This document shows positions 1-7,476 of a stretch of 64,000 nt of DNA, piece after piece. The notes under the pieces are model-generated. The model made no database searches, was not told where the DNA came from, and saw only the letters and a list, made by a program, of their open reading frames with translations. Every line of letters begins with the position of its first letter. Position 1 is the stretch's first letter. Origin of the DNA: Larkinella soli (lineage in GTDB: Bacteria > Bacteroidota > Bacteroidia > Cytophagales > Spirosomataceae). A program made the position numbers and the translations under genes. Location: positions 186,001 to 250,000 of the forward strand of contig NZ_QTJY01000011.1 in NCBI RefSeq assembly GCF_003703975.1, read 5' to 3'.

Positions 1-420
1 CGGCTTCGGGCTGGTGATCGGGCTGGTTCTCATGGCCTCGCAGACCGGGTCCTCGTGCTGATCCTCGCCAACCAGCACCCGGCCGGCCAGCACGCCGAGG
101 TGCGGATATTGCCGGAAGTACCCGGCCGCCCGGGTCAGTGCCCCCGGCTCCCACCAGGAGTCGTCGTCACAAAAGGCGATCAGGGGCGTCCGGGCGTGTT
201 TCACCCCAAAATTTCGGCCCGAACATCCGTGGTTTCTTCCCAGTTCCAGCACCGTAACCTGCGGAAATGCATCCCGGACCCGCTGCGGAGTACCGTCGGT
301 GGACCCGTTGTCGGTGATGATGATCGGCGGATTTTCCGGCAGGGCCGTGAGTTGACCCAGAGTCCGAAGAAGCGATTCGATGCGGTTTCGAGTAACGATA
401 ACTACCGTAATTTCATGCAT
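1..420 (-). CDS. Glycosyltransferase family 2, N-terminal part (cut by window edge)
   Basis: The first 140 residues of a GT-A fold glycosyltransferase that would move a sugar from a nucleotide-sugar to an acceptor, probably in surface polysaccharide or glycolipid synthesis. The N-terminus MHEITVVIVTRNR is the usual first beta strand of family 2; DNGSTDGT (about residues 40-47) is the nucleotide-binding segment and FCDDDSWW (about 88-95) carries the metal-binding D-x-D motif. The start ATG at 420 is chosen because the family motif begins within five residues of it. No signal peptide, so the catalytic domain is cytoplasmic. The C-terminal part lies beyond base 1, so acceptor and any membrane anchor cannot be judged. 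Confidence 0.85.
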   Translation of the reverse strand, partial: MHEITVVIVTRNRIESLLRTLGQLTALPENPPIIITDNGSTDGTPQRVRDAFPQVTVLELGRNHGCSGRNFGVKHARTPLIAFCDDDSWWEPGALTRAAGYFRQYPHLGVLAGRVLVGEDQHEDPVCEAMRTSPITSPKP

Positions 421-567
421 ATTTCTCTCCACGTTTCCATTCGGTGTCGGCATCGAAACCCCGTCCGAAAGGAAATGTTGAAGCAAAATAAGAATGTGGT
501 CACCAATCCGAACTCCCGGCATCCGGCCCCGGTTATGCCTCCGGATATAACCTGATTAGCGTCCTTC

Positions 568-1749
568 GTGAGTGATAAATCCGTACCCCTGCAATTCCCG
601 GGTCTGCTGAAATCGCCCCGGCAGATCCGCATCGCCATTGCCGGTTTTTTCTTCATCTCCGGCTTCGGATTTTCTTCCTGGGCCTCCCGCATTCCCACCC
701 TCCAGCAGCACCTCCGCCTGAACGAAGCCCAGTTGGGGGCCGTCCTGCTGGCCATGCCGTTGGGCCTGATCCTGACCCTGCCGCTGACGGGTCTGCTGAT
801 CGCCCGCTTCAGCAGCCGGAACATGATGCTGTTCGGGGCGATTCTGCTCAACCTGATTCTGGTGGTTCTGGGGCTGGTCGATCAGACCTGGCAACTGGCC
901 GTTCTGCTGTTCTGTTTCGGGGCGTCCCGCAACCAGCTCAGCATTTCGGTCAACGCGCAGTCCATCGGAGTGCAGTCGCTGTACAGCAAGTCTATTCTGA
1001 ATACGTTTCACGGCATCTGGAGCGTGGCCGGCTTTGCGGGGGCGGCCTTCGGGTCGCTGATGATTTCGATAAGCATCCCTCCGGCCTACCATTTTACGCT
1101 GGTCTGCCTCCTCCTGACGGGCCTGGCTCTGATCCTGTTTCCGGCCAGCCTGCCGGAACCGGAAAACCGGCAGGCCACCCGGACGGGCTTCGTGCTGCCC
1201 GACCGATCGCTGATGAAATTCGGGCTGATGTCCTTTTCCTCGATGGCCTGCGAAGGCACGCTGTACGACTGGAGCGGCATTTATTTTCAGAAGGTGGTAC
1301 AGGCTCCGAAGGAATTTACGGCCGCCGGTTTTGTGGTCTTCATGGTGGCGATGACGGCCGGACGGTTTTCGGGGGATTACGTCGTCAACCGGTTCGGGCG
1401 GAAGGCGGTGCTCTCCACCAGCGGGGCGCTGATGAGTGCCGGTCTGCTGCTGGCGGCTCTGTGGCCGACGGTCCTCACGGCGGGGCTGGGTTTTATGATG
1501 GTCGGGCTGGGGGTGTCGTGCGTGGTGCCGCTGGTCATCGCCATCGCCGGCCAGTCCGCCACCCTCGGCAACACGGGTTCGGTCATTGCGGCCGTCTCCA
1601 CCATTGCCTACGCCGGCTTTCTGATCGTTCCGCCCGTGGTGGGCTTTCTGGCCGAAGCCCTGAATCTGCAATGGTCGTTCGGGCTGATGTCGCTGCTCGG
1701 CCTGGGCCTGATGGCGCTGGTAAGCCGGGTCAATCCTCCGGCAGGCTGA
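568..1749 (+). CDS. MFS transporter, YbjJ-like
   Basis: A 393-residue integral membrane protein of the major facilitator superfamily with about 12 hydrophobic segments. The N-terminal half holds GFGFSSWASRIPTLQ and the half-conserved loop LIARFSSRNMM between helices 2 and 3; the central segment EGTLYDWSGIYF (about residues 228-239) is typical of the YbjJ branch. Translation seems to begin at a GTG (568-570), giving MSDKSVPLQF; no upstream ATG fits. Substrate is unknown; sugar or small organic solute export are both possible. It is a paralogue of the MFS protein at 46874-48061, sharing the E-G-x-x-x-D-W-S motif. It stands alone, divergent from the glycosyltransferase. Confidence 0.85.
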   Translation: MSDKSVPLQFPGLLKSPRQIRIAIAGFFFISGFGFSSWASRIPTLQQHLRLNEAQLGAVLLAMPLGLILTLPLTGLLIARFSSRNMMLFGAILLNLILVVLGLVDQTWQLAVLLFCFGASRNQLSISVNAQSIGVQSLYSKSILNTFHGIWSVAGFAGAAFGSLMISISIPPAYHFTLVCLLLTGLALILFPASLPEPENRQATRTGFVLPDRSLMKFGLMSFSSMACEGTLYDWSGIYFQKVVQAPKEFTAAGFVVFMVAMTAGRFSGDYVVNRFGRKAVLSTSGALMSAGLLLAALWPTVLTAGLGFMMVGLGVSCVVPLVIAIAGQSATLGNTGSVIAAVSTIAYAGFLIVPPVVGFLAEALNLQWSFGLMSLLGLGLMALVSRVNPPAG

Positions 1750-2009
1750 TCGGGATCATCCGTTTCCAGTCTTCCTGGGGCGATTAGAGGGGGTTTGGGG
1801 AAGGGTTTTGCCCTTCCGGGCGGTTTGTCGTCCTGTTGACCACCCCCCGACCCCCTCCTTGTTAAGGAGGGGGAGAGCGCTGCCCGATTCAAACCCTGCG
1901 AAGCCACCCCCTCCTTGACAAGGAGGGGGCTGGGGGGTGGTCCGGCGGCTCTTGTTCCCCAGGATGACCATCCGAGCCGGAAGCAAAAAACGCTTCCTCA
2001 AACCACCTC
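1750..2009. other. Intergenic gap with dispersed repeat
   Basis: 260 bases between convergent genes, without a credible gene. It contains the repeat unit at 1838-1942 and, at about 1778-1816, a stretch GGGGGTTTGGGGAAGGG that recurs in inverted form near other repeat copies (21950-21970 and 62925-62945). Confidence 0.7.
1838..1942. repeat. Dispersed palindromic repeat A, copy 1
   Basis: A 105-base unit bounded by inverted ends GACCACCCCCC (1838) and GGGGGGTGGTC (to 1942). Inside are two hairpins of the form CCCCCTCCTT-nnn-AAGGAGGGGG. The same architecture recurs at 62767-62890 and, broken by other repeats, at 21785-22060. It resembles a REP doublet or a non-autonomous transposon remnant; it may also act as a terminator for the convergent genes on each side. 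Confidence 0.8.
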
Positions 2010-2951
2010 TCAGGGCTTCGGGTAAAAAAGATAAACGGCCGGGTGCATGGTATACATTCGATACCGGGTACCGTCGTGAACCAGAATACCGCTGGATTTA
2101 TCGTCGCCGATGATGGGGTTTCGTTCATACTTCGTCCAGTGGATCAGGTCTTTCGACACGGCTACGTTGGTAGACCATTCCCGCCAGTCGGAGAAGGCCG
2201 TGGCATGGTAGTAGCCGTAATACAGCCCCTTGTGTTTGATGACCTGGTTCATCGCCACCCCGTATCGGTCATACGGCTCGGGGCCGGCTTTCAGCACCGG
2301 TTCATCCTGAACGTTGGTCCAGGTGGACAGGTCCCGGCTGGTGGCTACCCAGATCGCTTCATCCCGGCGTTCGTAAAACAGATACCAGGTGTTCCCTTCC
2401 TTCCAGACGGCCGGTGTGCCACGCGGACCTTCGGAAAGCGGTTTTCCATCCCTATACCGGATGTCGAGGGGACCTTTTTCCGTCCAGCGAACGCGGTCGG
2501 TGGAGGTCAGCAGTTGGGCAATGTCGTCTTTCCCTTCGGCAAACATATAGTAGGTATTGCCGGATTTGACGACGCACATATCCTCGACCCAGCCCTGGTC
2601 ATGCACCGGGTTTTGCGCGTATCGCGTCCAGCGAATGCCGTCGGGGGAGGTCGCGTATCCCAGGTGCAGCACCGCGTTTTTCTCGTTTCGATAGCCGGTA
2701 TACCAGAGGTGCCAGGTGCTGCCCTCCCGCAGAATATAGCCCCGTTCGCGGATTTTTTCATCCCAGGTGTCGATGCCGGTCCCGGCAAAAACCGGCGCCT
2801 TGCCGGCCGGCTCAAACTGCACCAGTTCGCGGGGAAAGGCGCCGGGCAAACCGTCCTGAATCTCGCCTTTCGGTAAAAAAAGAGAAGATCGGCCGGTGAA
2901 TCCGGAAAGCAGGCCGCAGGCCAGGACGAACGACAGGGCGGTTTTCATCAT
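2010..2951 (-). CDS. Secreted glycosidase-like five-bladed beta-propeller protein
   Basis: A 313-residue exported protein with an N-terminal signal segment ([20 protein letters not shown]). The rest is built from repeated blades with aromatic strands such as WHLWYTGYR, YYMFAEGKDD, WYLFYERRDE and YYGYYHAT, the pattern of the GH43/GH32/GH130 beta-propeller glycosidase superfamily. Acidic residues that could be catalytic are present (for example VEDMC and SEGPRGTP), but I cannot assign a family or substrate. The first codons read ATGATG and overlap the stop of the upstream helicase, so it is probably translationally coupled; the second ATG (2948) is an alternative start. It is the last gene of the VF530-helicase-glycosidase operon, an odd mixture of RNA and carbohydrate functions. 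Confidence 0.7.
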   Translation of the reverse strand: MMKTALSFVLACGLLSGFTGRSSLFLPKGEIQDGLPGAFPRELVQFEPAGKAPVFAGTGIDTWDEKIRERGYILREGSTWHLWYTGYRNEKNAVLHLGYATSPDGIRWTRYAQNPVHDQGWVEDMCVVKSGNTYYMFAEGKDDIAQLLTSTDRVRWTEKGPLDIRYRDGKPLSEGPRGTPAVWKEGNTWYLFYERRDEAIWVATSRDLSTWTNVQDEPVLKAGPEPYDRYGVAMNQVIKHKGLYYGYYHATAFSDWREWSTNVAVSKDLIHWTKYERNPIIGDDKSSGILVHDGTRYRMYTMHPAVYLFYPKP

Positions 2952-4183
2952 TTCTTCTTTTTCTTCCGGCGAACGTCTTCAAAGGAGGCCACTTCCTGCA
3001 TGAGGGACTTCAGGTTGAAATCCAGATCGGCCGTGTTGTCTTTGGTGGCCATATAGTCCGCTTTGGAAATGTCCAGCACCGCGATCGGTTTGTTCAGATA
3101 GGCTTCGATGTCTTTCAGGAGAGGCTTTTCTTCGGTGCTGCAGAAGGCCACCGCCTGCCCCCGGGCCGTCCCGCGACCCGTCCGGCCGATGCGGTGGACG
3201 TAATTTTCCGGCGGTTCCGGCAGGTCATAGTTGATGACGAAATCGACGTTGGGAATGTCGATGCCCCGGGCGCTGACGTCGGTGGCGATCAGCACCCGGA
3301 TTTCCCCGGCCTTGAACCGTTTCAGCACGTCCAGCCGGTCGGTCTGCTCTTTGCCTCCGTGCATGGTCAGGCTCCGGATTTCCATGCGTTCAAGGGCTTT
3401 GGCGACCCGCTCCGCCCGGATTTGGGTGCGGACGAACACCAGAATCTTCTGGTCGGGATGCTCCCTGATCATCCGCTCCAGAAAGAAACGCTTGTCGTCC
3501 ATTTCGATAAAGGCCACCGAATGTTCGATGTTTTTGTTGACCGGATTGTCGGGAGAGATCTGAATCCGGATGGCCTTGTGAACCAGTGAGTAAGCCAGCT
3601 TCTTGATGGTTTCGTCGATGGTGGCCGAGAAAAACAGGGTCTGGCGCTTCTTTGGGAGAAACCGGATCAGGTCCTGAATGTCCTTCAGAAACCCGAGGTC
3701 GAGCATATGGTCGGCTTCATCCAGAATCAGAAATTCCACCCGCTGGAGCCGGATGTACCCCTGACTCACCAGATCGAACATCCGGCCGGGGGTGGCCACC
3801 AGAATGTCGATGCCCTTTTCCAGCCGGCTGATCTGCGGCCCCTGCTCGACACCCCCGAACACACAGAAGGTAGTGACCCGGGTGTGCCGGCCGATCTGCT
3901 GAAACACCTCCGTGATCTGGAGGGCCAGTTCGCGGGTGGGCAGCATCACGAGGCATTTGATGCCCTCCGTCCGCAAGGAGGTCTTCCGCTCGTGCAGCAG
4001 GCTGATGACCGGGATGGCGAAGGCGGCCGTCTTGCCGGTGCCGGTCTGGGCAATCGCCAGCACGTCCTCCCCTTTCAGAATGGCCGGAATGGATTTATAC
4101 TGGATATCGGTCGGCCGTTTGAAACCCAGCGTCTCCAGATTTCTTTTGATCTCGGGAGCAATTTCATAGTCCTGAAATTTCAT
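2948..4183 (-). CDS. DEAD-box ATP-dependent RNA helicase, RhlE-like
   Basis: A 411-residue cytoplasmic RNA helicase that unwinds or remodels RNA, typically in ribosome assembly or mRNA decay. Motifs are in order: Q motif region [13 protein letters not shown] (21-33), Walker A AQTGTGKT (45-52), PTRELA (82-87), TPGR (131-134), Walker B DEAD (155-158), SAT (186-188), and HRIGRTGR near residue 335. The protein ends in a short basic tail RRKKKKK, a common RNA-binding extension. Its ATG overlaps the stop of the upstream VF530 gene by four bases (ATGA), and its own stop overlaps the next start. The helicase core is complete; RhlE versus another DEAD subgroup is a judgement from overall length and the tail. 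Confidence 0.93.
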   Translation of the reverse strand: MKFQDYEIAPEIKRNLETLGFKRPTDIQYKSIPAILKGEDVLAIAQTGTGKTAAFAIPVISLLHERKTSLRTEGIKCLVMLPTRELALQITEVFQQIGRHTRVTTFCVFGGVEQGPQISRLEKGIDILVATPGRMFDLVSQGYIRLQRVEFLILDEADHMLDLGFLKDIQDLIRFLPKKRQTLFFSATIDETIKKLAYSLVHKAIRIQISPDNPVNKNIEHSVAFIEMDDKRFFLERMIREHPDQKILVFVRTQIRAERVAKALERMEIRSLTMHGGKEQTDRLDVLKRFKAGEIRVLIATDVSARGIDIPNVDFVINYDLPEPPENYVHRIGRTGRGTARGQAVAFCSTEEKPLLKDIEAYLNKPIAVLDISKADYMATKDNTADLDFNLKSLMQEVASFEDVRRKKKKK

Positions 4184-4401
4184 CGGTTCTTCATTCTAAG
4201 GTAAAGTTCCTCCACCTTCTGCCTCGCCCAGGGCGTTTTGCGCAGGAAGGTCAGGCTGGATTTGACACTCGGATTTTCGTTAAAACACCGGATGTCGATC
4301 CGGTTTCCCAGCCGCTCCCATCCATAATGATCGACCAGTTCGGTCAGGATGGTTTCCAGCGTTTTGCCGTGAAGCGGGTTATTGGGCTGTTCGGAAGCCA
4401 T
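4180..4401 (-). CDS. VF530 (DUF2132) family small protein
   Basis: A 73-residue protein matching the VF530 family: the core [21 protein letters not shown], then [23 protein letters not shown], is the family signature. VF530 proteins are small helical proteins suggested to bind nucleic acid; the precise role is not established. The length is normal for the family. It begins a three-gene operon with a DEAD-box helicase (4-base overlap), so a role with RNA is plausible but only inferred. A TAnnTTTG promoter element lies about 20 bases upstream of the start. Confidence 0.88.
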   Translation of the reverse strand: MASEQPNNPLHGKTLETILTELVDHYGWERLGNRIDIRCFNENPSVKSSLTFLRKTPWARQKVEELYLRMKNR

Positions 4402-4422
4402 AGGGGTCGGTTATTTTGAAAA

Positions 4423-4430
4423 CAAAGGTA
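4423..4430 (-). promoter_or_regulatory. Bacteroidota -7 promoter element for the VF530-helicase operon
   Basis: TACCTTTG on the minus strand, an exact match to the Bacteroidota TAnnTTTG element, ending 22 bases before the ATG at 4401. No convincing -33 TTG is seen at the usual spacing. Confidence 0.55.
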
Positions 4431-4483
4431 CGTTGTTTCGTCAGGAATCGCGCTTTTTGCCCTTTGCGTCTTATTTTGGCGGT

Positions 4484-6043
4484 ATGAAAAAATGGTTTCT
4501 CCCGATGGCCCTCCTGGCGGCCGGGCCCGCCTTTGCCCAGCCCGCCCCTGAAAACCAGTCCTCTCCCCCGCAAACCGCCACCTATCAGCCCCCGGTTTTC
4601 ACCGATCCCGACCGGTTGAAAAGGCTGACGGCAGCTTTCCCGGCCGTGGAGGCCGTCTATCGGGAATACGCCCGGAAAAACCAGTTTCCCGGCATGGCGT
4701 TCGGCATCGTCGTGGATGGCCGGCTGGTGTATTCGGGCGCCTTCGGGTATTCCGACCTGGCAAAGAAAACGCCCGCCACCCCGAAAAGCCTGTTCCGGAT
4801 TGCCTCGATGACCAAAAGCTTTACGACGATGGCGATCCTGCGGCTGCGGGATGAGGGCAAACTCCGGCTCGACGATCCCGCCGGGACGTATATCCCGGAG
4901 ATGAAGCAGATCCGCCCGCTGACGACCGACGCCCCGCCCATCACGGTCCGCCACCTGATGACCCACGCGGCCGGTTTCCCAGAAGACAACCCCTGGGGCG
5001 ACCGCCAGCTGGCCGATACCGACGCCGACCTGATGAACCTCCTGAAAACCGGCCTTTCTCTCTCCAACGTGCCGGGCATTACCTACGAATACAGCAACCT
5101 GGGCTTTGCCCTGCTGGGCGCCGTCATTACGAAAGTTTCCGGAAAACCGTATCAGGAATACATCACCGAAACCATCCTCAAACCGCTCGGCATGACCCAG
5201 ACCGTCTGGGAATACGACCGCGTCCGGGCGGACCTGCTGGCCCACGGCTACCGGCGGGAGGACGGGCAGTGGAAAGAGGAATCGCTGCTGCACGACGGTT
5301 CCTACGGGGCCATGGGCGGCCTGATTACCTCGGTGGAGGATTTCAGTAAATACATGGCCGTTCATCTGGCCGCCTGGCCCCCGCGGAACGAGGCCGAAAC
5401 CGGGCCGGTACGGCGGAGTTCGGTCCGGGAGATGCAGCAGCCCTGGACGTTCAACAACCTCAACAGCACGTTCCGGTATCCGTCCGGGCGGCTTTCTCCG
5501 ATGGTCAGCAGTTACGGTTACGGCCTGCGCTGGAGCCGGGATGGTGAAGGGCGGCAGTACGTCGGCCATACCGGCGGCCTGCCGGGTTTCGGAAGCCAGT
5601 GGTGGGTGATGCCCGAATACGGCATCGGTGTCGTGGCCTGCGGGAATCTTTCCTATGCCGGAATGAGCAGCGCCAACTGGGCGGTGATGGACACACTGAT
5701 TTCGGTAACTGGACTCAAACCGAGGTCGCTGCCGGTGTCTCCCATCCTGGCCCGGCGGAAAGCCGAACTGGTTCAACTATTCCAAAACGGGTCGCCATCA
5801 GCCGGAAATACGATATTCGCCGAAAATTTCTTCCCCGACCGCTCGCCGGAATCCCGGCGGAAGGAAGTTCAGGCGCTGTTTGCCAAAGCCGGAAAAATCA
5901 AACGCATCGGCGAACTGATCCCCGAAAACCAGCTTCGGGGCCGGTTTATCCTGGAAGGAGAAAAGGCAAACATCGAGGTCTTTTTTACCCTGACCCCGGA
6001 GGTTCCGGCCCTGATCCAGCAGCTGGACCTGAAAGAATTATAG
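4484..6043 (+). CDS. Serine hydrolase, beta-lactamase/penicillin-binding-like (class C fold)
   Basis: A 519-residue periplasmic serine hydrolase. An N-terminal signal peptide (MKKWFLPMALLAAGPAFAQ) fixes the start at 4484; reading from further upstream would bury it. The nucleophile motif is S108-M-T-K111, the second motif Y203-S-N205 (YEYSN), and the third H362-T-G364 (GHTGGLPG), giving the full class C/AmpC-type triad. The family includes D-aminopeptidases, esterases and beta-lactamases; the enzyme's substrate cannot be read here. A C-terminal region of about 110 residues follows the catalytic domain (NGSPSAGNTIFAENFFPDRS onward), a small accessory domain found in many such hydrolases. Monocistronic or with the next gene 18 bases downstream. 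Confidence 0.88.
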   Translation: MKKWFLPMALLAAGPAFAQPAPENQSSPPQTATYQPPVFTDPDRLKRLTAAFPAVEAVYREYARKNQFPGMAFGIVVDGRLVYSGAFGYSDLAKKTPATPKSLFRIASMTKSFTTMAILRLRDEGKLRLDDPAGTYIPEMKQIRPLTTDAPPITVRHLMTHAAGFPEDNPWGDRQLADTDADLMNLLKTGLSLSNVPGITYEYSNLGFALLGAVITKVSGKPYQEYITETILKPLGMTQTVWEYDRVRADLLAHGYRREDGQWKEESLLHDGSYGAMGGLITSVEDFSKYMAVHLAAWPPRNEAETGPVRRSSVREMQQPWTFNNLNSTFRYPSGRLSPMVSSYGYGLRWSRDGEGRQYVGHTGGLPGFGSQWWVMPEYGIGVVACGNLSYAGMSSANWAVMDTLISVTGLKPRSLPVSPILARRKAELVQLFQNGSPSAGNTIFAENFFPDRSPESRRKEVQALFAKAGKIKRIGELIPENQLRGRFILEGEKANIEVFFTLTPEVPALIQQLDLKEL

Positions 6044-6061
6044 TGTTCACTCTACAAAACC

Positions 6062-6436
6062 ATGGCTCAAACACCTCTTCTGATTCTGGTAGCCGGACCG
6101 TATCGCTCCGGAACCAACGACCAGCCTGAACGCATTCAGGCCAATGTCGCCCACATGACCCGAACCGCCCTCCAGATTTATGAGAAAGGCCACCTGCCGG
6201 TTCTGGGCGAATGGTTCGCCCTGCCGCTGATCGAGGAAGCGGGTTCGAAGGAGATCGGCGACGAAGTCTTCAACCGGCTTTTTCACCCGGTGGCGATCCG
6301 GCTCCTGTCCAGAGTCGACGGGGTGCTTCGCATCGGCGGCCCGTCGTCCGGCGCCGATGAGATGGTCCGGATCGCCCGGGAATACGGAAAACGGATTTTT
6401 CATTCCCTCGACGAAATCGGACAAAAGGCCGATTAA
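6062..6436 (+). CDS. DUF4406-like small protein (nucleoside deoxyribosyltransferase-like fold)
   Basis: A 124-residue soluble protein. The start LLILVAGPYRSGT and the later GVLRIGGPSSGADEMVRIAREYGK are the two signatures of the DUF4406 / nucleoside 2-deoxyribosyltransferase-like Rossmannoid group, in which the first loop binds nucleotide or sugar phosphate. GEWFALPLIEEAG lies between. The catalytic activity is not established for this subgroup. It follows the serine hydrolase by 18 bases and may be cotranscribed, with no obvious functional tie. Confidence 0.65.
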   Translation: MAQTPLLILVAGPYRSGTNDQPERIQANVAHMTRTALQIYEKGHLPVLGEWFALPLIEEAGSKEIGDEVFNRLFHPVAIRLLSRVDGVLRIGGPSSGADEMVRIAREYGKRIFHSLDEIGQKAD

Positions 6437-6486
6437 GCTTAAAACCAGGTCGTTAAATACGGGAAAAGGAATTTTCTTCGCTTAAA

Positions 6487-6501
6487 TGCAACAACGTTGC
6501 A
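6487..6501. promoter_or_regulatory. Palindromic operator-like site before the flavoprotein gene
   Basis: TGCAACAACGTTGCA has perfect six-base inverted arms around a three-base centre. It lies about ten bases upstream of a near-consensus -7 element, TACCTTGC (6511-6518), so it would cover the -33 region. This is the expected place for a repressor or activator site controlling the gene at 6542. Confidence 0.45.
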
Positions 6502-6541
6502 AAAACGGCGTACCTTGCAGCGGTATCCAACAAAAAATGCT

Positions 6542-7450
6542 ATGCCGACTGCCCTGGTTTTTGATGTCATCATTATCGGAGGAAGTTACGCCGGTCTTTC
6601 GGCCGGAATGACGCTGGGAAGGGCCCTTCGCAACGTCCTGATCATCGACGGCGGGAAGCCCTGCAACCGGCAGACGCCCCACGCGCATAACTTTATCACG
6701 CAGGATGGAGAAAAGCCGGGAGTGATTGCCGAACGCGCGCTCCGGCAGGTGCTGGCCTATCCGACGGTTCGGTTCATGCCCGGAACCGTTGTCGGGGCCG
6801 GGCGGGAAGACGGCCGTTTTGTCGTAAAGACCGAAGCCGGAGAAACCTTTCTGAGTCGGAAGTTACTGTTTGCCACGGGCATAGCCGACCAGATGCCGGG
6901 GCTGCCGGGCTTTGCCGAATGCTGGGGAATCTCGGTCCTGCATTGCCCCTACTGCCACGGATATGAGGTGCACGGCCGGCCCCTGGGCGTTCTGGGCAAC
7001 GGCGATATGGGTTTTGAATTGGCCGGCCTGATCCGCCACTGGACGCCGTCGCTGACGCTGTTCACCCACGGCCCGGCCTCCCTGACCGGCGAGCAGCAAG
7101 CGCAACTGGAACGCCTGAACATTGAAATCATTGAGAAGCCCCTAGCGGAGATCGAACACCGGAACGGCACCATGCAGCAGCTCCGGTTCGGGGACGCCAC
7201 CACCCGCCCGCTGACGGCCCTGTTTGCCCGGGTTCCCTTCACGCAGCACTGCCCGGTTCCGCAGGACCTGGGCTGCACCCTGAAGCCCTCGGGTCACCTG
7301 AACGTCGATGCTTTTTTCCGGACGGAAGTTCCGGGTATTTATGCCGCAGGCGATAACTGCCAGCCGATGCGGTCGGTGGCGGTGGCGGTTTCGGCCGGAA
7401 TGCAGTCAGGCGCCTTCCTCAATAAAGAGCTTATTGAGGAAAGCGCCTGA
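6542..7450 (+). CDS. Thioredoxin-reductase-like NAD(P)/FAD oxidoreductase
   Basis: A 302-residue flavoprotein. FAD-binding motif FDVIIIGGSYAGLSAG is at residues 6-21, a disulfide-type motif CPYCHGYE sits mid-protein as in thioredoxin reductase, followed by a second dinucleotide fold (LGVLGNGDMGFELAGL) and a C-terminal FAD motif GIYAAGDNC. The ATG at 6542 is chosen over one at 6497 because the first 15 residues of the longer reading overlap the operator and promoter-like sequences and are not family-like. Small cytosolic TrxB-like enzymes of this type act in thiol or xenobiotic redox; the true partner is unknown as no thioredoxin gene is adjacent. Confidence 0.87.
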   Translation: MPTALVFDVIIIGGSYAGLSAGMTLGRALRNVLIIDGGKPCNRQTPHAHNFITQDGEKPGVIAERALRQVLAYPTVRFMPGTVVGAGREDGRFVVKTEAGETFLSRKLLFATGIADQMPGLPGFAECWGISVLHCPYCHGYEVHGRPLGVLGNGDMGFELAGLIRHWTPSLTLFTHGPASLTGEQQAQLERLNIEIIEKPLAEIEHRNGTMQQLRFGDATTRPLTALFARVPFTQHCPVPQDLGCTLKPSGHLNVDAFFRTEVPGIYAAGDNCQPMRSVAVAVSAGMQSGAFLNKELIEESA

Positions 7451-7476
7451 CGCTTCATTTTTTATTTAAGAACCGC

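Noticed and set aside
55-555. A plus-strand frame opposite the glycosyltransferase
   Set aside because: The minus strand encodes a clear GT2 domain with NGSTDGT and DDD motifs; the plus frame is a shadow.
4379-5776. A 465-residue minus-strand open frame opposite the serine hydrolase
   Set aside because: Shadow of the serine hydrolase on the complementary strand; Arg/Gly/His-rich, no motif.
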